From positions 263,980,574 to 264,044,573 of the forward strand of contig NC_081407.1 in NCBI RefSeq assembly GCF_030272615.1: DNA of 64,000 bases, in the 5' to 3' direction. The notes beneath the pieces were generated by a model. That model had not been told where the DNA came from, made no database searches, and saw only the letters and a list, made by a program, of their open reading frames with translations. Origin of the DNA: Cryptomeria japonica (lineage: Eukaryota; Streptophyta; Pinopsida; Cupressales; Cupressaceae). The number at the start of each line of letters is the position of its first letter. Within the stretch, counting starts at the first letter, position 1. A program made the position numbers and the translations under genes. Below are positions 1 to 12,000 of this stretch, in pieces.

Positions 1-758
1 ATGTGGCTATCAAAGATGGATCATATGAAGAAAGGTATGAAGAAAAAGCTTTAATATCTCACATAAATACTAATGATTCTTGGATCATAGATAGTGGATG
101 CTCACATCACATGACAGGTGATAAACACAAGTTTGTTATATTAAAAGCTTATGATGGAGGTTATGTAAGATTTGGTAATGATGCACCATGTCCAGTAAGA
201 GGTAAAGGATCTATAACACTTCTTTACAATGCTAAATGTAATGATGTTTATTGGGTTGAAGGTTTGAAATACAATTTATTAAGTGTAGCATAGCTAAACA
301 ATACGGGATATCAAATAGAGTTTCAGAAAGGAATTGTCAAAGTTCATGACAAGCATGGAAAGTTAGCAGCTACTAGGACAAAAACAAAAGGTAATACATT
401 TCATCTTGACTCAACTCAGAATAAGTGTCTATATGCAAAGATAGATGATACCTGGTTATGGCATAAAAGGTTTTGTCATGTAAATTTTGATAATCTGATC
501 AAAATAAGAAAGAAGCACCATGTAAGAGGTCTATCGAGTCTTGAGAAACCTAAGAATGCTATGTGCCCAGGATGCCAGATGGGTAAGATGACAAGATCAA
601 GCTTTACAAGTAAGTCCTACACTTCTAAGGGAATTTTAGATCTTATGCATACTGATCTTTGTGGTCCTATGAAAGTTCAGAGTTATTATGGTTATAAGTA
701 TTTCATATTATTTGTGGATGATTACTCAAGGATGATGTCAGTAATGTTTTTAAAATAA
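1..758 (+). pseudogene. A1 pol: protease, GAG-pre-integrase and integrase zinc region (broken)
   Basis: The frame is open from the window edge, so this is a partial gene. The retroviral-type aspartic protease signature DSGCSHHMTG is encoded near bases 90-119; in Ty1/copia the Asp cuts the polyprotein. A TAG at 291-293 interrupts the frame just after LLSVA, and the same frame continues beyond it. The GAG-pre-integrase/HHCC zinc module follows (WHKRFCHVNF, then CPGCQMGK). The integrase core begins with HTDLCGPM, which carries the first catalytic Asp. The frame closes at 756-758 in an A-rich stretch with two nearby stops (TAA, TAA). Confidence 0.85.
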
Positions 759-776
759 AAATAAGAAGCTTTTTAA

Positions 777-1418
777 ATGTTTAAATGGTATAAGGCAAGA
801 GTTGAAAATGAAACAGGAAGACAACTGAAATGTCTTAGATTTGATAGAGGAAGAGAGGTCACCTCTGATGAGTTCAACCTATTCTACAATGATCATGGTA
901 TAAAAAGACAAGTCTCTACACCGAGAACTCCACAACAAAATGGAATTTCTAAGAGAAGAAGCAGATCTATTGTGGATTGTGTCAGAACCCTGATGATTGA
1001 AAAGAAAGTGCCACAAACATTTTGGAGAGAAGCAATAAGCACAACAATTTACACCCTAAACCGAGTACAACTAAAGAAAGGAACTTTGAAGACACCATAT
1101 GAAATCTGGTATGACAAGAAACATAATGTAAGTTACTTTAAAATCTTTGGAAGTAGATGCTATGTTCACAAAGATGATAGAAATGGTAAGTTTGATCAGA
1201 AAAGTGAAGAAGGAACATTTCTTGGTTATTCTTCTAGAAGCAAAGCATTTAAATGTTTGATCAACTCATCTAACAAAATAGTAGAAAGTGCAAATGTGAA
1301 AATTGATGAATTTGCAGAAAGAAATGATGAAGGAAACTCCAAAGAACCAGAAGATTATGAAGGATTTGTATATGTTCAACCGAGAAGTCCTATTGAGAAA
1401 ACTGCTGAAGAAAATTAA
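777..1418 (+). pseudogene. A1 pol: integrase core, C-terminal part (broken)
   Basis: This is the rest of the rve integrase core that inserts copia cDNA into the genome. The second catalytic Asp is kept in FDRGREVTSDEF. The PQQNG block that should carry the third acidic residue reads PQQNGISKRR, so the Glu is replaced by Lys and the DDE triad is incomplete. After the core come the usual copia blocks TPYEIWYDKKHNVSYFKIFG (residues about 105-124 of this segment) and FLGYSSRSKAFK. The segment ends with an acidic linker and a TAA at 1416-1418, after which related sequence continues. Confidence 0.85.
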
Positions 1419-2466
1419 GAGAATATCCAGTTACCGAGTGATGAAGAAGATCATACAGAACCTATCGAGCCTATATTAGCCAAATATGTCAGAAGGAAAC
1501 ATGCATCAAGTCAGATTATAGGAGATAAGAATTATCCAGTGATGACAAGGAACAAACTGAGACAGAACACATGTCTGATATCTGAATTTGAACCAAGGAT
1601 AGTGAAAGAGGCATTTAACAGTGAAGATTGGATAAATGCTATGACAGAAGAGATTGATCAAATCAAGAAGAATGACACATGGACATTGGTCCCAAGACCG
1701 AAGCACAAAAAGGTAATCGATAAAAAAGTGGATTTTCAAAAACAAACTGAATGAAAAAGGTGAGGTCATTCGAAATAAAGCAAGACTAGTTTGCAAAGGT
1801 TATGCTCAAGAAGAAGGAATTGATTATGGTGAGATTTTTGCACCTGTGGCAAGACTTGAAGGAGTAAGAACATTGTTGGAATATGCTGCTTACAAGAATT
1901 TTAAAGTATATCAAATGGATGTCAAATCTGCATTTCTGAATGGTATATTAGAAGAAGAAGTTTTTATTGAACAACTTGAAGGATTTGTTGAAGGAGAGAA
2001 TAAAGATCAGGTATGTAAACTGAACAAAGCTTTATATGGTCTAAAGCAAGCGCCTAGAGCATGGTATGAGAGATTGCATTCTTATTTAATCAAGATTGGT
2101 TTTATAAGGACAAGTGAAAACAACAATATGTATATGAAGAAAGATGAGGATAATGGAATATTGATCTCAGCAATATTTGTTGATGACATTATATTTTGTG
2201 GAAATAACTCGTTATGCAAGAACTTTGGAAATGAAATATGCAAAGAATTTGAGATGTCATTAATCAGTGAAATAAAGTGTTTTATAGGTCTATAGATACT
2301 GCAAATGAAAGATGAGATTTTCATTACTCAATCCAAATACATAAAGGAAATCTTGAAAATTTTTGGAATGGAGGATTCAAAACCAGTAAGTACTCCTATG
2401 ACTACCAATTGTAAACTATCAAAGAATGATGAATCTGCATCTATTGATGAGACACTTTACTGATCT
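1419..2466 (+). pseudogene. A1 pol: reverse transcriptase (broken)
   Basis: This is Ty1/copia reverse transcriptase (RVT_2). The N-terminal part (1539-1754, EAFNSEDWINAMTEEIDQI and NDTWTLVPRP) ends in a frameshift near 1730. The next frame resumes with [17 protein letters not shown]. The catalytic region has [11 protein letters not shown] with the first Asp, then [14 protein letters not shown], then [10 protein letters not shown], where FVDD is the active-site box. A TAG at 2293-2295 follows FIGL where other copies would have Gln. A TGA lies at 2461-2463, five bases before the next Met. The same TGA occurs in copy A2. Confidence 0.85.
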
Positions 2467-3129
2467 ATGATTGGAAAGTTGCAATATGTTGTTCACAGTA
2501 GACCAGATATAGCACATGTAGTAGGTATAGTTGCAATATTTTCTATAGATCCCAAGGAAACACATATGACAACAATCAAGAGAATTTTCAAATACTTGAA
2601 TGACATTGAGGAATATGGCTTAGTATATGAAAATAAGAATAATTTTGATTTAAAAGTTTATATTGATGTTGATTGGGCAGGCAACATTGATGACAAGAAA
2701 AGCACAAGTGGAGGAGCTTTCTTTTTAGGAGAAAGACTAGTAAGTTGGCTTAGCAAGAAACAAGGATGTATTTCATAGTCAACAACAGAAGTTGAATATG
2801 TTGCTGCAGCATTGAATTGTACCAATATAGCATGGATCAAACAACTGTTGGAAGGCATAAATAAGAAAGTTACCGAGCCAGTAACTATATTCTGTGATAA
2901 TACTAGTGCCATTAACATTTCAAATAATCCTGTTATGCACTCTAAGATAAAGCACATCTCAATCAAATATCATTATCTTAGAGAAGATGTTCAAGAGAAG
3001 AAAGTGGCATTGGAATATGTTAGCCCAAAGGAACAAATAGCAGCTATTTTCACCAAGCCACTGCCAAGGGACACTTTTGAGTATCTCAGAAGTAAGTTAG
3101 GGGTCCTACCCCTATCTTCTACTCACTGA
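2467..3129 (+). pseudogene. A1 pol: RNase H domain (broken)
   Basis: This is the C-terminal Ty1/copia RNase H, which removes the RNA strand during reverse transcription. Recognisable blocks are MIGKLQYVVHSRPDI, VYIDVDWAGNIDDKKSTSGG, then a TAG at 2776-2778 after QGCIS, then VEYVAAALNCTNIAWIKQLL, FCDNTSAINIS and IAAIFTKPLPRDTFEYLRSK. Compared with the intact 220-residue segment of A2 (63223-63885), the TDSDWAG core reads IDVDWAG and the block after QGCIS reads STTEVEY for STAEAEY. The catalytic surroundings are therefore decayed. The TGA at 3127-3129 is the natural end of pol. Confidence 0.85.
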
Positions 3130-3490
3130 CCGAGTTCGGTGAAAGCATCAATTCGATGACTCTAGAGAATACCTTTTAGGAGTTGATGCTGATTTACACA
3201 CTTTAGGAGGTTTTCTAAAGGTGTGTAGGAAACAATAATAGGGAATAGGAATTGAAGACAAAATACTCTGACTGAGATTGAGTTGATATCGAACAGCAAA
3301 GGAATTACTTCATATAGGAAGAAATTATGTATTAGTTTTCTTTTGGCATTGTTGTCAAAGGGGGAGAAGACTAATGTATGGGGGAGAAGACTAATGAAAG
3401 GGGGAGAGCATTTTAGAAATCACAACAATCTAAATTTGAATCTTTTAGGTCAAATCAATTGGTTTTGCCATCAATGCCAAAGGGGGAGAT
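3130..3490 (+). other. A1 3' non-coding region with repeated polypurine tracts
   Basis: Four copies of an A/G tract (AAAGGGGGAGA-like) occur at about 3357-3367, 3379-3387, 3397-3407 and 3479-3490. The last one abuts the LTR and is the presumed plus-strand primer. Sireviruses are known to carry such extra tracts. The A2 copy has the same arrangement in reverse at 62862-62993. Confidence 0.75.
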
Positions 3491-3565
3491 TGTTGGCATT
3501 ATAACCGACAATAAGATATTGTTGGCATTATAACCGACAATAAGAGATTGTTGGCATTTCAATAA
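3491..3565 (+). repeat. 29-bp direct repeat at the LTR start (about 3 copies)
   Basis: TGTTGGCATT recurs at 3491, 3520 and 3549, spaced by 29 bases, with TATAACCGACAATAAG between copies. The A2 LTR carries only two such copies. Confidence 0.75.
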
Positions 3566-4965
3566 GGATAGTGAGAAGGTTGTTAATGATTATGGATATA
3601 ACTGATTAAGGATGTTTACTGTCTTAACAAAATTATTTTGTCATTGCTGTCAAGAAATTGATTTTCTGATTTAGTATGATGTTGCCATATCTTAAGAAGT
3701 ATGTTTTGAAGAGAATTAAGATGTCGGTAAAAGACAGAAAGAATGTGATGAATAAGGGGAGGAATAAGTTATTCAATGGGAAACTATTACTGAGTTAGAC
3801 AATGATGAGATCATGATGTTTAGATTGTTTTCATATCCTACATATGCTATTGTTTGTAAGGTTAATACTATACTATGTTACCGAGCAAAGAACCTAGTCG
3901 GTAAACCCTAAGGAACCTAGTCGGTAAACCCTAAGGTTATCGCTATCGGTTAATGAAGGCAGAATGTCTATCGAGTGAAGTTTAGTATTTATCGAGTTGC
4001 AACCAAGTAATAACAGAATGCATTGGATGAATACATGTGTTATTTAATGATGGAAGCTGATGAGCTAGATATGATTAAATGATTGATACAATGTGTATGA
4101 AGTTTGTTAAGGATCTATGGCAATGGAAGATCGATAGGAAGATCTACGGCTTAGATTGAACTACAATACCCTAGAAAAAGTTCCAAGAAATGTATGCAAG
4201 TTCCAAGGTGAGGTAAAACATTTTCAGATCTGATGGCTATGTTTGATCATGGGAAATGTGATCAAAGAGATTAAGCGGTTAGAAAATTGTTTATAAATAA
4301 GGAACTATTGATAAACAATGTATGCGGGCAAGTGTAAGCACAGGGATGCTACATAGTGATTACCAAGCTCAGAAGCTTGAAGACCTATTTGAATAACAGA
4401 GTAAGGAGCCTAGTAGAGGGACAAGATAAGTCCCATGACTAGATTGTATTGAGCAAATAAGAATCTACTTTAGCATTTTAGATGTGAAGTTGCAGATATA
4501 TTTTATTATTGTTATTTATTTGTAAGTGATAGAAAATCTCTTAACTGAGTGGACTTAATAGTCTTATTTGAAAATCCTCTAGCAAGGTTACATTCTAATT
4601 GAGTGTTTGAAACCCTTTAACAAGGTCACCTCTAACAAGATGAAGATCCTAACAAATCTGAGGGAAATCCCTTAACTGGGTCACATCTAGCAATATGTTT
4701 TTAATCTTTAATAGGATTTTCTTTTAACTGATCATACTCTAGAAGAGTATATTTCTTAGTGGGTCCGAAATCCCATAGTGGTTTTTCCCTATTTGGGTTT
4801 CCATGTTAAATCTAGTGTTATATGTTTTGTGGTGTTATTTGTTTATGAGTTTACATGTTTTACAATTTTGGTTACATATATTTGTTAAAGCTACCGAGGT
4901 TGAATCTATTGAATATTTTGAAGATTAAGTTTGTATGATTCACCCCCCCTCTCATCTTATTAACA
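3491..4965 (+). repeat. 3' LTR of A1 (1,475 bp)
   Basis: It starts TGTTGGCATT directly after the polypurine tract and ends TTAACA. The match is the reverse complement of 61385-62861 (1,477 bp) in A2 along its whole length. A GATTCACCCCCCCTCTCA-like stretch near the 3' edge is shared with the B-family LTRs. The next bases, ATAAT (4966-4970), would be one target-duplication copy; its partner is outside the window. Confidence 0.85.
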
Positions 4966-5307
4966 ATAATCTCTCTTAATGTTTGAACTACTTTTGTCTT
5001 TCCCAGAAAAACTAGCATGGGAGATCCCCTGATTTGAAACTTGGACATCTTCAATATTCCCAAACAAACCATAATGGAAACCTAAAATATCATGCTCATA
5101 TTTATGGGAAGAAGAATTTGAATTTGCATAGATGGATCTCTCAGATGACTTACGCATATTGATTCTCTTCTGTACCCAATCAACATTAGATGCCTCATGT
5201 ACAACTGATCTTTTTTGGCCTCTCTGTGACTGTTCAAGTAATCCCTTTTGCAATGTCTCATGAGGATGCTTCTTCATGAAAGACCTGGTGTTCCTTCCTC
5301 TTTGCAT
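4966..5307 (-). pseudogene. N-terminal gag-like fragment of a minus-strand LTR element, cut by A1
   Basis: About 114 codons are open from the ATG at 5307 down to the A1 LTR edge. The product is basic and Ser/Arg/Lys-rich (starts MQRGRNTRSFMKKHPHET) with no domain I can name. It lies about 270 bases downstream, on the minus strand, of a primer-site-like motif at 5573-5589. That position is where gag starts in LTR elements, so I infer a gag N-terminus. The stop seen at 4960 comes from A1 LTR sequence, so the frame originally went on and was truncated by the A1 insertion. Confidence 0.45.
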
Positions 5308-5572
5308 TATGCTTGTTTTCTTAAGATAATTTCATTTATTTAAAAGGACTGGTTATACTTGTCAGAGTTGCCACCCACAAAGACTGTGGGAAATAAGAAA
5401 ACAAGGTTTAAACAAAAAACTTGCCAATTTTTTAAAATGAAAATCCTGAAGATTTTCAAAGAGACAGATAACACAAATCAAAGATCAGGCAATTTTCCAC
5501 AACACATATATCCGAACAACTTCTGAACTAATTCAAGCACCAATCTGCAACATAGATACACACTATGACTCT

Positions 5573-5589
5573 CCCCAGTAGAGTCGTCA
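5573..5589 (-). other. Putative primer-binding site (gypsy type)
   Basis: On the minus strand it reads TGACGACTCTACTGGGG, close to TGGTGACTCTGCTGGGG at 13695-13711. The GACTCTGCTGGGGA core is common just inside the 5' LTR of plant gypsy-class elements. It marks the edge of the LTR-like block to its right. Confidence 0.5.
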
Positions 5590-6410
5590 CTTTTGTTAGT
5601 CTCAAATTCTGATTTCCCTCTTATCCCCTGTAAGAAAATGAATAACTCTGTCTGCATATGAAGAGATCAGGGAAAAATTAACATTAGAGTAATATATAAC
5701 AAGGTTTTGAGAACCTTCTACACTTTGAACTTATCCAAAGTCCAGGTGGGTATACCTTTTGTGAATACTTTCACACTTTTAAATGAGATCCACTATAAAC
5801 CACTGTTAAAAACCAGTGGATTTCGTCACCTCAACATAAACTGAAATATTTGAATAAAAACTTATATACTTCTTTAGTATTGATCTTAAAGAAAATTAGA
5901 AAGAATCCCACAATAATTACCAGTGCCTTATCCAGGCCACAGAGTCACCTAAATTAAGCAATAATTTTCAACAACTGAACATTCTAATACGCCTCATCAT
6001 CTTAGCTTTTATGAACCTCATATATACCTAACATATACATAGATCCTTTCCCATTTAACTAAAATAACTCATTAGATTCATGGCAACTAGAAAATAGATT
6101 TGCTGATAGAAATATTCCTTCCACATTTAATCCCTCTCCTAAAGAGTAAAACCATAAATAATGTCTATTAGATCACCTTAAAATCCATGATCATTCAAAC
6201 AACCCTAGATTATTCAAATGAAACCAACAAATTATAGAATGCACACCAGAAGGTAAAGAAATTTTAGGCCTCAAATTTTGATTTATATATTCATATTCGT
6301 TCTTTAAAATATTACATCATCCAGAGTCATCTCCATGAAACTAGAGAAAGAAACCTAAATATATTTTGCCAGAGTTTCCTTACAAAATTCTTGTGATGGT
6401 TTTACACTAG
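5590..6410 (-). repeat. LTR-like block between ORF2-C and a primer site
   Basis: This is non-coding sequence bounded on one side by a primer-site motif and on the other by the end of ORF2-C. That is the expected place of an LTR. No second copy is visible in the window, and it does not align by eye with the comparable block at 13712-14560. A small inverted repeat (CCACTG/CAGTGG) lies near 5797-5819. The right border is approximate. Confidence 0.4.
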
Positions 6411-6503
6411 TCTTGGTATCCATTTATAACATTATAGATGCATACAAGCTTCAGAAATTCCTAAAAAAGTTTGTTACAAACCGTGATACTCTCCAAGAAA
6501 CAG

Positions 6504-9500
6504 TTACAAGTTTTTTTCAATATCAATGGCCTCTTTCATTTGTTGTTCTGCTGCAACCTTTTCTATCTACTCTAGAGTATCTTCTTTTTGTCCGATATAT
6601 TTGTCCTTCCACTCTTGGAACACGTCATCACTTGGCCAAGCAAAGCTAATAATCTTCTATTTCATCCCTTCTAGCCTTTTCCAAGTGACCCTTAACTGCC
6701 CAATTTCTGTTTCTATGAAACCATAATGTGATTTCACCTTTTCAATCTCTTCAATTGTTTGGACAAATAAGGATGTGTCATCAGTGTTAATGATTTCATT
6801 AACCCTTTGGGACAATTTGTGGTCCAACTCTTCTAGCCATGCCTTCTCCTCTTTCAACTGAATGGGACCAACAAAAGCCATTGGAAACAATTCATATTTG
6901 TGATCTGAATATTCTTCTCTATATAGTTGGGCCTTTCTTTTTACACCTGCCCTTTCTGCTAAGAATATGTTCATTTCTTTTATAAACTCACTAGTGGACC
7001 TAAGATTGTCATTTGCCTTTGCATTTGTATGGGATGAACACATGATCTCTAACTCCTTAGCTTTAGGCATCCACTTATTAAAAATTAGTTCTAAGGTGGT
7101 TTCATCCTCTCTTAATTCAATCAGAATATTCAAGATCCTTTTCATAGAAATGTGTATAGCAGAGGCCTTGACCGAATCAGCAAACTTCAAAATTGTGTCT
7201 TTCACCTTTTCTTCATACTTGCTTACAAACAATGTTTGAGCTTGTTTCAACTTTTCCAACTCATGTTCGATAGTTTCAGCTAACTAGAAACCAAAAGGCA
7301 TAGGAGAAGGGGGATATTCTATAATAGGACTGGTAGGTGGAGGTCTTGCTGGAGAGGAGGCTATCATGAGAGTAGAGGATTCACCTAGATGGTGCTGACC
7401 TACCAACTGACTCTGAAGTCTAGCAATAATACTGTCTCTATTGGCTGCTCCTTCTTTGGCCTCATTGTAAGCCTTTAAGATGGTTTCCAATTTTAACTGG
7501 AGATTAGCCTTCTCTTTTGCCTCCTTTTCTACTACTACCACATTGAACTTTGCAGTTTCCGAGACCGTGCTTGCAGCTTCCACCACCCCTGTATCTTGGA
7601 CTCTTTTTACAATCATGCCTCCTAGGAGACTAGAATCTGATACACCTTTCCTCCTTTTACTCTCATCCTTCTTTAGTGACCACATGACTAGAGCAACATT
7701 ATCTTTGTTGAAGGTCACTCCTTCCATGGGTTTGGTTTCCTTCCTTACTGCTTCAAGAACCATAGCATCAGCTATATCCCATTCAGGGAGGATTAAAACA
7801 CCAGCCTTAGACACCATCTCTCTTCTCTTCTCAGGAGTAATAGTCTTAAAATCCTTAATCATTTCTTGCTTCACCTCTTCTTCCACCTGAGTTACATCTC
7901 TATGAGGCTATTCACTCTTCCTTTTCTCACATCTGGCTTTGAATTGTTCCATATTTTACTTCCACACAAATTGCATGAAAGCCCCTGTTGTAACAAAATT
8001 GTTGTCTGCCAGAAACTCCTCACTGGCTTCCTTGACAGTAAGGTCTAACACTTTACCCTTGAGCTCACCATCTATCAAGTTCATTTTAGCACTAAGTGGC
8101 TCTTTTGGCATCCCCTCTTGTGTCTCCTCATATGTGTAAGCAATCTCCCTAAGACTCCCTAACTATAACAATTGTTCATTCACCTCTTGCTCATCTCCTA
8201 TGTGGATAGGGGACTGAGATGGAGAATACAAAGGCTCATTGGTTTGCACTTCCTTTCCTACCCTTTTCCTTTTAGGGGAGTCTTGGATGTCAATGACATC
8301 CTCAATTGCTCTTTTCCCTCTTGAAGTGGAAGGATCACCTGTCACTGGCATCATCACACTCTACTTTGATTTCCTATGCATCACATAATCACCAGGTGGG
8401 ATAGCCTTAGCAAAGGTAGGATTAGCTAAGACCAATTTAACCTTGGCAGGATCATTTTGAATTATAGCCTCCCTTTTTTCTTTCAAGGTTTGCATAAGGT
8501 CTTCAAAATAAAGAACCAAGAATTTGATTTTCTCCTCAAAGGGATTGAAACTAGAGAGAGGGTCATAACTACTATCAAATTGATGAATGAAATCAAGAGC
8601 CCTCTTATATGCAACCCACTTCTCTTTCCTTAGTTCTTGCTCATCCAAACTGAATTCATTTCTAATTAAATCTTCAGGGAACTGAAATTGGTGAGGCCTA
8701 CCTTTACACACTGCCCTCTTTCTAAATATGCCATTTTAAAAGTCCTTAGGGTCTTCACATCTTGAAACTGCAATTGACAACCTATATGGCTTAAAGAATT
8801 CTTCAAAATATTTTCAGCCACCTTTAGTGATCACAAAATGATGGGCCATGGTAATGGTTGGGAAAATGGTCCCTTTACTCCTATTTGTCAGCTCTAACTC
8901 TTGTACACCTCCAATTTGCCTCAAGAGTTCTGCAATCCCTATCTTCAAAGGGACTTGATAAGGCAATAGATAGGGAGTACATCTGAAACCATACACTCTG
9001 AAAATGGTAGAAATAGGGTACAAATACATATCTCCCCAATTGTGAACAATCTTAATATCCTCAACAAACTCTTAGGTCTGAGGAATTCCAAGAGAGCCTT
9101 AGTAATCCTGGGTTTTTTGTGCACAAAAGAAATCTAATCTTAGATGCAAAGCATCTATCAAAATTCAAATAGCTAGCATCCTCTCTATCCCAGGATAAAA
9201 TAGTGCTCCAAAGTTGAACAGGCATCTCTTCCTTATCTTTCACCTTAACCAAATCCATTTCCTTTGCAAAATAATCAGTACCTTTGAACAAAAACATGTG
9301 CATTAGAAGGGAATACCATCCAAATGGTCTATCTACCTTACCATTTTTTATCCCTACTAGCCCTGCATGAATTGCATCAGTAAGGTATGGCGCATAATCA
9401 AATGTTATTGCCAGAGAGGGGTTTAGAATTTGTGCAATCATCAACATGTAATGGGTTGGCATGTTTTTCTCAGCATATTCTCCAAAAATCTGACACAGTG

Positions 9501-10129
9501 CCCAATACATACCCTTAGCTCTTAGAGTAAACAGATTCAAGGAGAAGGGTTCCATTATACTGGAGCCTACAACTGTTAACCCTCCTATCTTGACAAAAAA
9601 TTCTTTTAGTGGGCCACTCTTAAGGTGATCCCTTTGTGCATTATAGACTTGGGCTAATGACTCAAAATCAATAGGTTCTAACAGATTTGAAGCTTCACTA
9701 AGCTTAAATACATTTCTGAATTCATCATCATTTATTTCAATTAGGGTTGATCCCTTCACATTCCTAATACATCTAGCTATAGAGTCATAATTTTATGCAA
9801 TCAGAGTCAACAAATCTACATCCATGAACACACTAGGAACAATAAGCTTCCCCACATCCAATTTCCATATGCTATTTAAAGGGGCAAGGGAATGCATTTG
9901 ACCAAAACCAACTTTGAACAATCCTAAACCTGATAGCCCTATTTGTGGATCCCTTAACCAATTACCTTTATCAAATAAGCCCTCCAATTTTTTGATGAAG
10001 TTTCTTTGGTACTAATTCTTTAGCTTTAGCCCTAAAATTGGTTGACATAGTTAATTGTTCCAAAAAATCATCACAAATGTTCCTATCTTGGTAATTCACT
10101 TTTCCTGTCAACTCCCTTCTTGGTGCCAT
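6504..10129 (-). pseudogene. ORF2-C: long non-pol retroelement protein (decayed)
   Basis: About 1,200 codons run from the ATG at 10129 (MAPRRELTGKVNYQDRN) to a TAA at 6504-6506. Frameshifts lie near 9985 and 9040. From 9029 down to 6504 one frame is kept but is crossed by about ten stops, mostly TAG. The N-terminal 350 residues look globular (EINDDEFRNVFKLSEASNLL, then PFGWYSLLMHMFLFKG). The middle has a basic motif near 8260 (SPKRKRVGKE). The C-terminal third is charged and likely coiled coil. No protease, RT, integrase or zinc knuckle is present. It shares the I-x-I-N...VFKL pattern and overall architecture with ORF2-D. A relation to plant mobile/transposon-associated domains is possible but unverified. 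Confidence 0.65.
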
Positions 10130-12000
10130 CTTGATAATGCAACTGTATCAATTGAGACTTGCACAGACCTCTAATGAAATAATTCACACAACAATCACCA
10201 ACTTCAGGCCAGAATTAGCAAGAAAAAGAACAAAAAACCTGTTATTCACTTGAAGAAAACCGCTCTGCACCAATTGCTTTGTAGCAGACTTGTTGAAATG
10301 ATGCCAACATTCAAGTTGATGCAGTCTCTCATACAGAAAGTTGGCATTGAATTTTAGAAATTAATCCCGCATGCTTTGGCCATCACCTCATAATTGAACT
10401 CACAAATCGAATTCAAAAACAGGCTCCAACAGATCATAAATTCTCTAAGTATTTCCTCTGTTTCGTTGTTTCGCTATTTCTTGAAGCTTAAAACCTCTGC
10501 ACCTTTCTTTCACGAAACAACGACAACCGCTTGATCATGGGAACTTGCACTGCTTTTATTTCGTCTGGTCTTTCTGTGTTAGTGATGGGCCCTACCTTCT
10601 TTTCGCTATTTCGCGAGCCTTAAACCTTGTGCAATTTTCTTTCACAAAGCAACATCGGCCATTAGATCATAATCTACCTACCCGGTCTTTATCTCATACA
10701 ATGAGCGTTAGTCTTATTAACTAACCATGCATCACCTTGACAGCTAATGGTTTTCTCCACTTCACAAAGGTTAGACCGCAGGCATCTTCGGGCTGCGAAA
10801 CAATGCAAGCCGTTAGATCAATCTCAAGATGTATAATATTTAACATTCCTAAACCTTTAAATGTGGGCCCTTTAACTCAGAGACCACTTGCTTTATCTCG
10901 TCACCGGTTAACAAACGCCATGTGGCAGGCGGTCATTTGCTCATGAAGTTCCATTGGGTTCCATTCTAAAACCGCCATGTGCTTTACTTTACTATTCCCC
11001 ACATAACTATCGGTTGAAACAAGGTAGGCCCTCAACTACCCTTTTAAAAAGCCACGTGCACTTGACAGGTCACCATTACACTCCACAGGACAAACCATCT
11101 GTCTTGCCATGTCATGCCTTTGTGTGATTGCCACATCATTTTGCTATTTCACGAACACTAATCTCCATTTGACTTGCGGCCATGAATCCACAACAATCGT
11201 CCGATTAAAACATACCTAATTGGCCTTTAACTTTATGACCTGCCTATCCTTTGGGCCCACTGGCCCCTTTCACAAAACTTAAAACTCAAGTTACTTATCT
11301 TCGCGAAGCAATGATATCCATTGGATCTCAACAACTTGCTCGTCAGTTACCCTTGCTATGACCACCTCGCTTGGGCCCACCACCTTTTCGCTACTTCGCG
11401 AAAGGTAGAACACATGCATCTTCTGGCCGTGAATCAACACAAGCCATTGATCTTTTCTAAACCAATCATCCTTTAACCAAAGAAGTTGCTTGCCTTTGGG
11501 ACCCACCAAGTCTTTCGTTGTTTCGCAAAACTTATATCACATGCATCTCGGGCTAGCGAATCAACATGAGCCGTTGGATTTAAAGCAAGATGCAAGCCTT
11601 TAATCTGACGGTCAATCCTTTGGTTAGGCCTGCCAAGCCTTTTTACTATTTTGTAGAACTTAACTTGCCGACATCTCTACCTAATGAAACAACGACAACC
11701 GCAAGATTAACAATTAGTTGCATACTAATTAAGGAGCCTGACAAAACATTAGAACAAGACATAGGCGAAGGCGTAAATTTTGAAATATTAAGGGACCGCC
11801 TAGGGAAAGAACTAAAGGGGGGACACTTTTCATGATAGACTGACCCTTCTTTAAGTGGTAAAAGTAACTCAGAAATAGAACATAAGGGTTTTATGCAAAC
11901 ATAGGAAGGGTTAAAACTCAAAAACCTTAAACCCTCTTCTAACCCAAGAAAAATAGAGGCAACAAGGCCATACTAGACACATTTTTTGTAGACTTCTAGC
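10130..12000 (-). repeat. Spacer with degenerate repeats containing TTTCGCGAAA-like palindromes
   Basis: This is non-coding sequence between gag (right) and ORF2-C (left). A unit of very roughly 110-130 bases recurs with variation between 10440 and 11720. Each has a TTCGCTATTTCGCGAAGC-like palindromic core, then CATGCATCTTCGGGC, GCGAATCAAC and GCCGTTAGATC. Clear examples are at 10470-10535, 10605-10665, 10740-10825, 11140-11200, 11297-11330, 11387-11450 and 11512-11580. The stretch is richer in CpG than its surroundings. No convincing ORF was found in it. Confidence 0.6.

Larger units (their letters stand above)
1..4965 (+). mobile_element. Sirevirus-like Ty1/copia retrotransposon A1 (3' part)
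   Basis: The left end lies outside the window. Visible in order are protease, GAG-pre-integrase, integrase, reverse transcriptase and RNase H, which is the Ty1/copia order, then a purine-rich 3' region and a 1,475-bp LTR. Repeated polypurine tracts before the LTR are a known hallmark of plant Sireviruses. The LTR begins TGTTGGCATT and ends TTAACA. Pol is broken by several stops and at least one frameshift, so this copy is dead. It inserted into a minus-strand gag-like frame that resumes at 4966. A second copy of the family (A2) lies at 61385-64000. Confidence 0.9.

Noticed and set aside
11590-11835. 81-codon plus-strand frame in the ORF2-C spacer
   Set aside because: Opposite strand to all neighbours and overlaps the degenerate repeat spacer; looks accidental.
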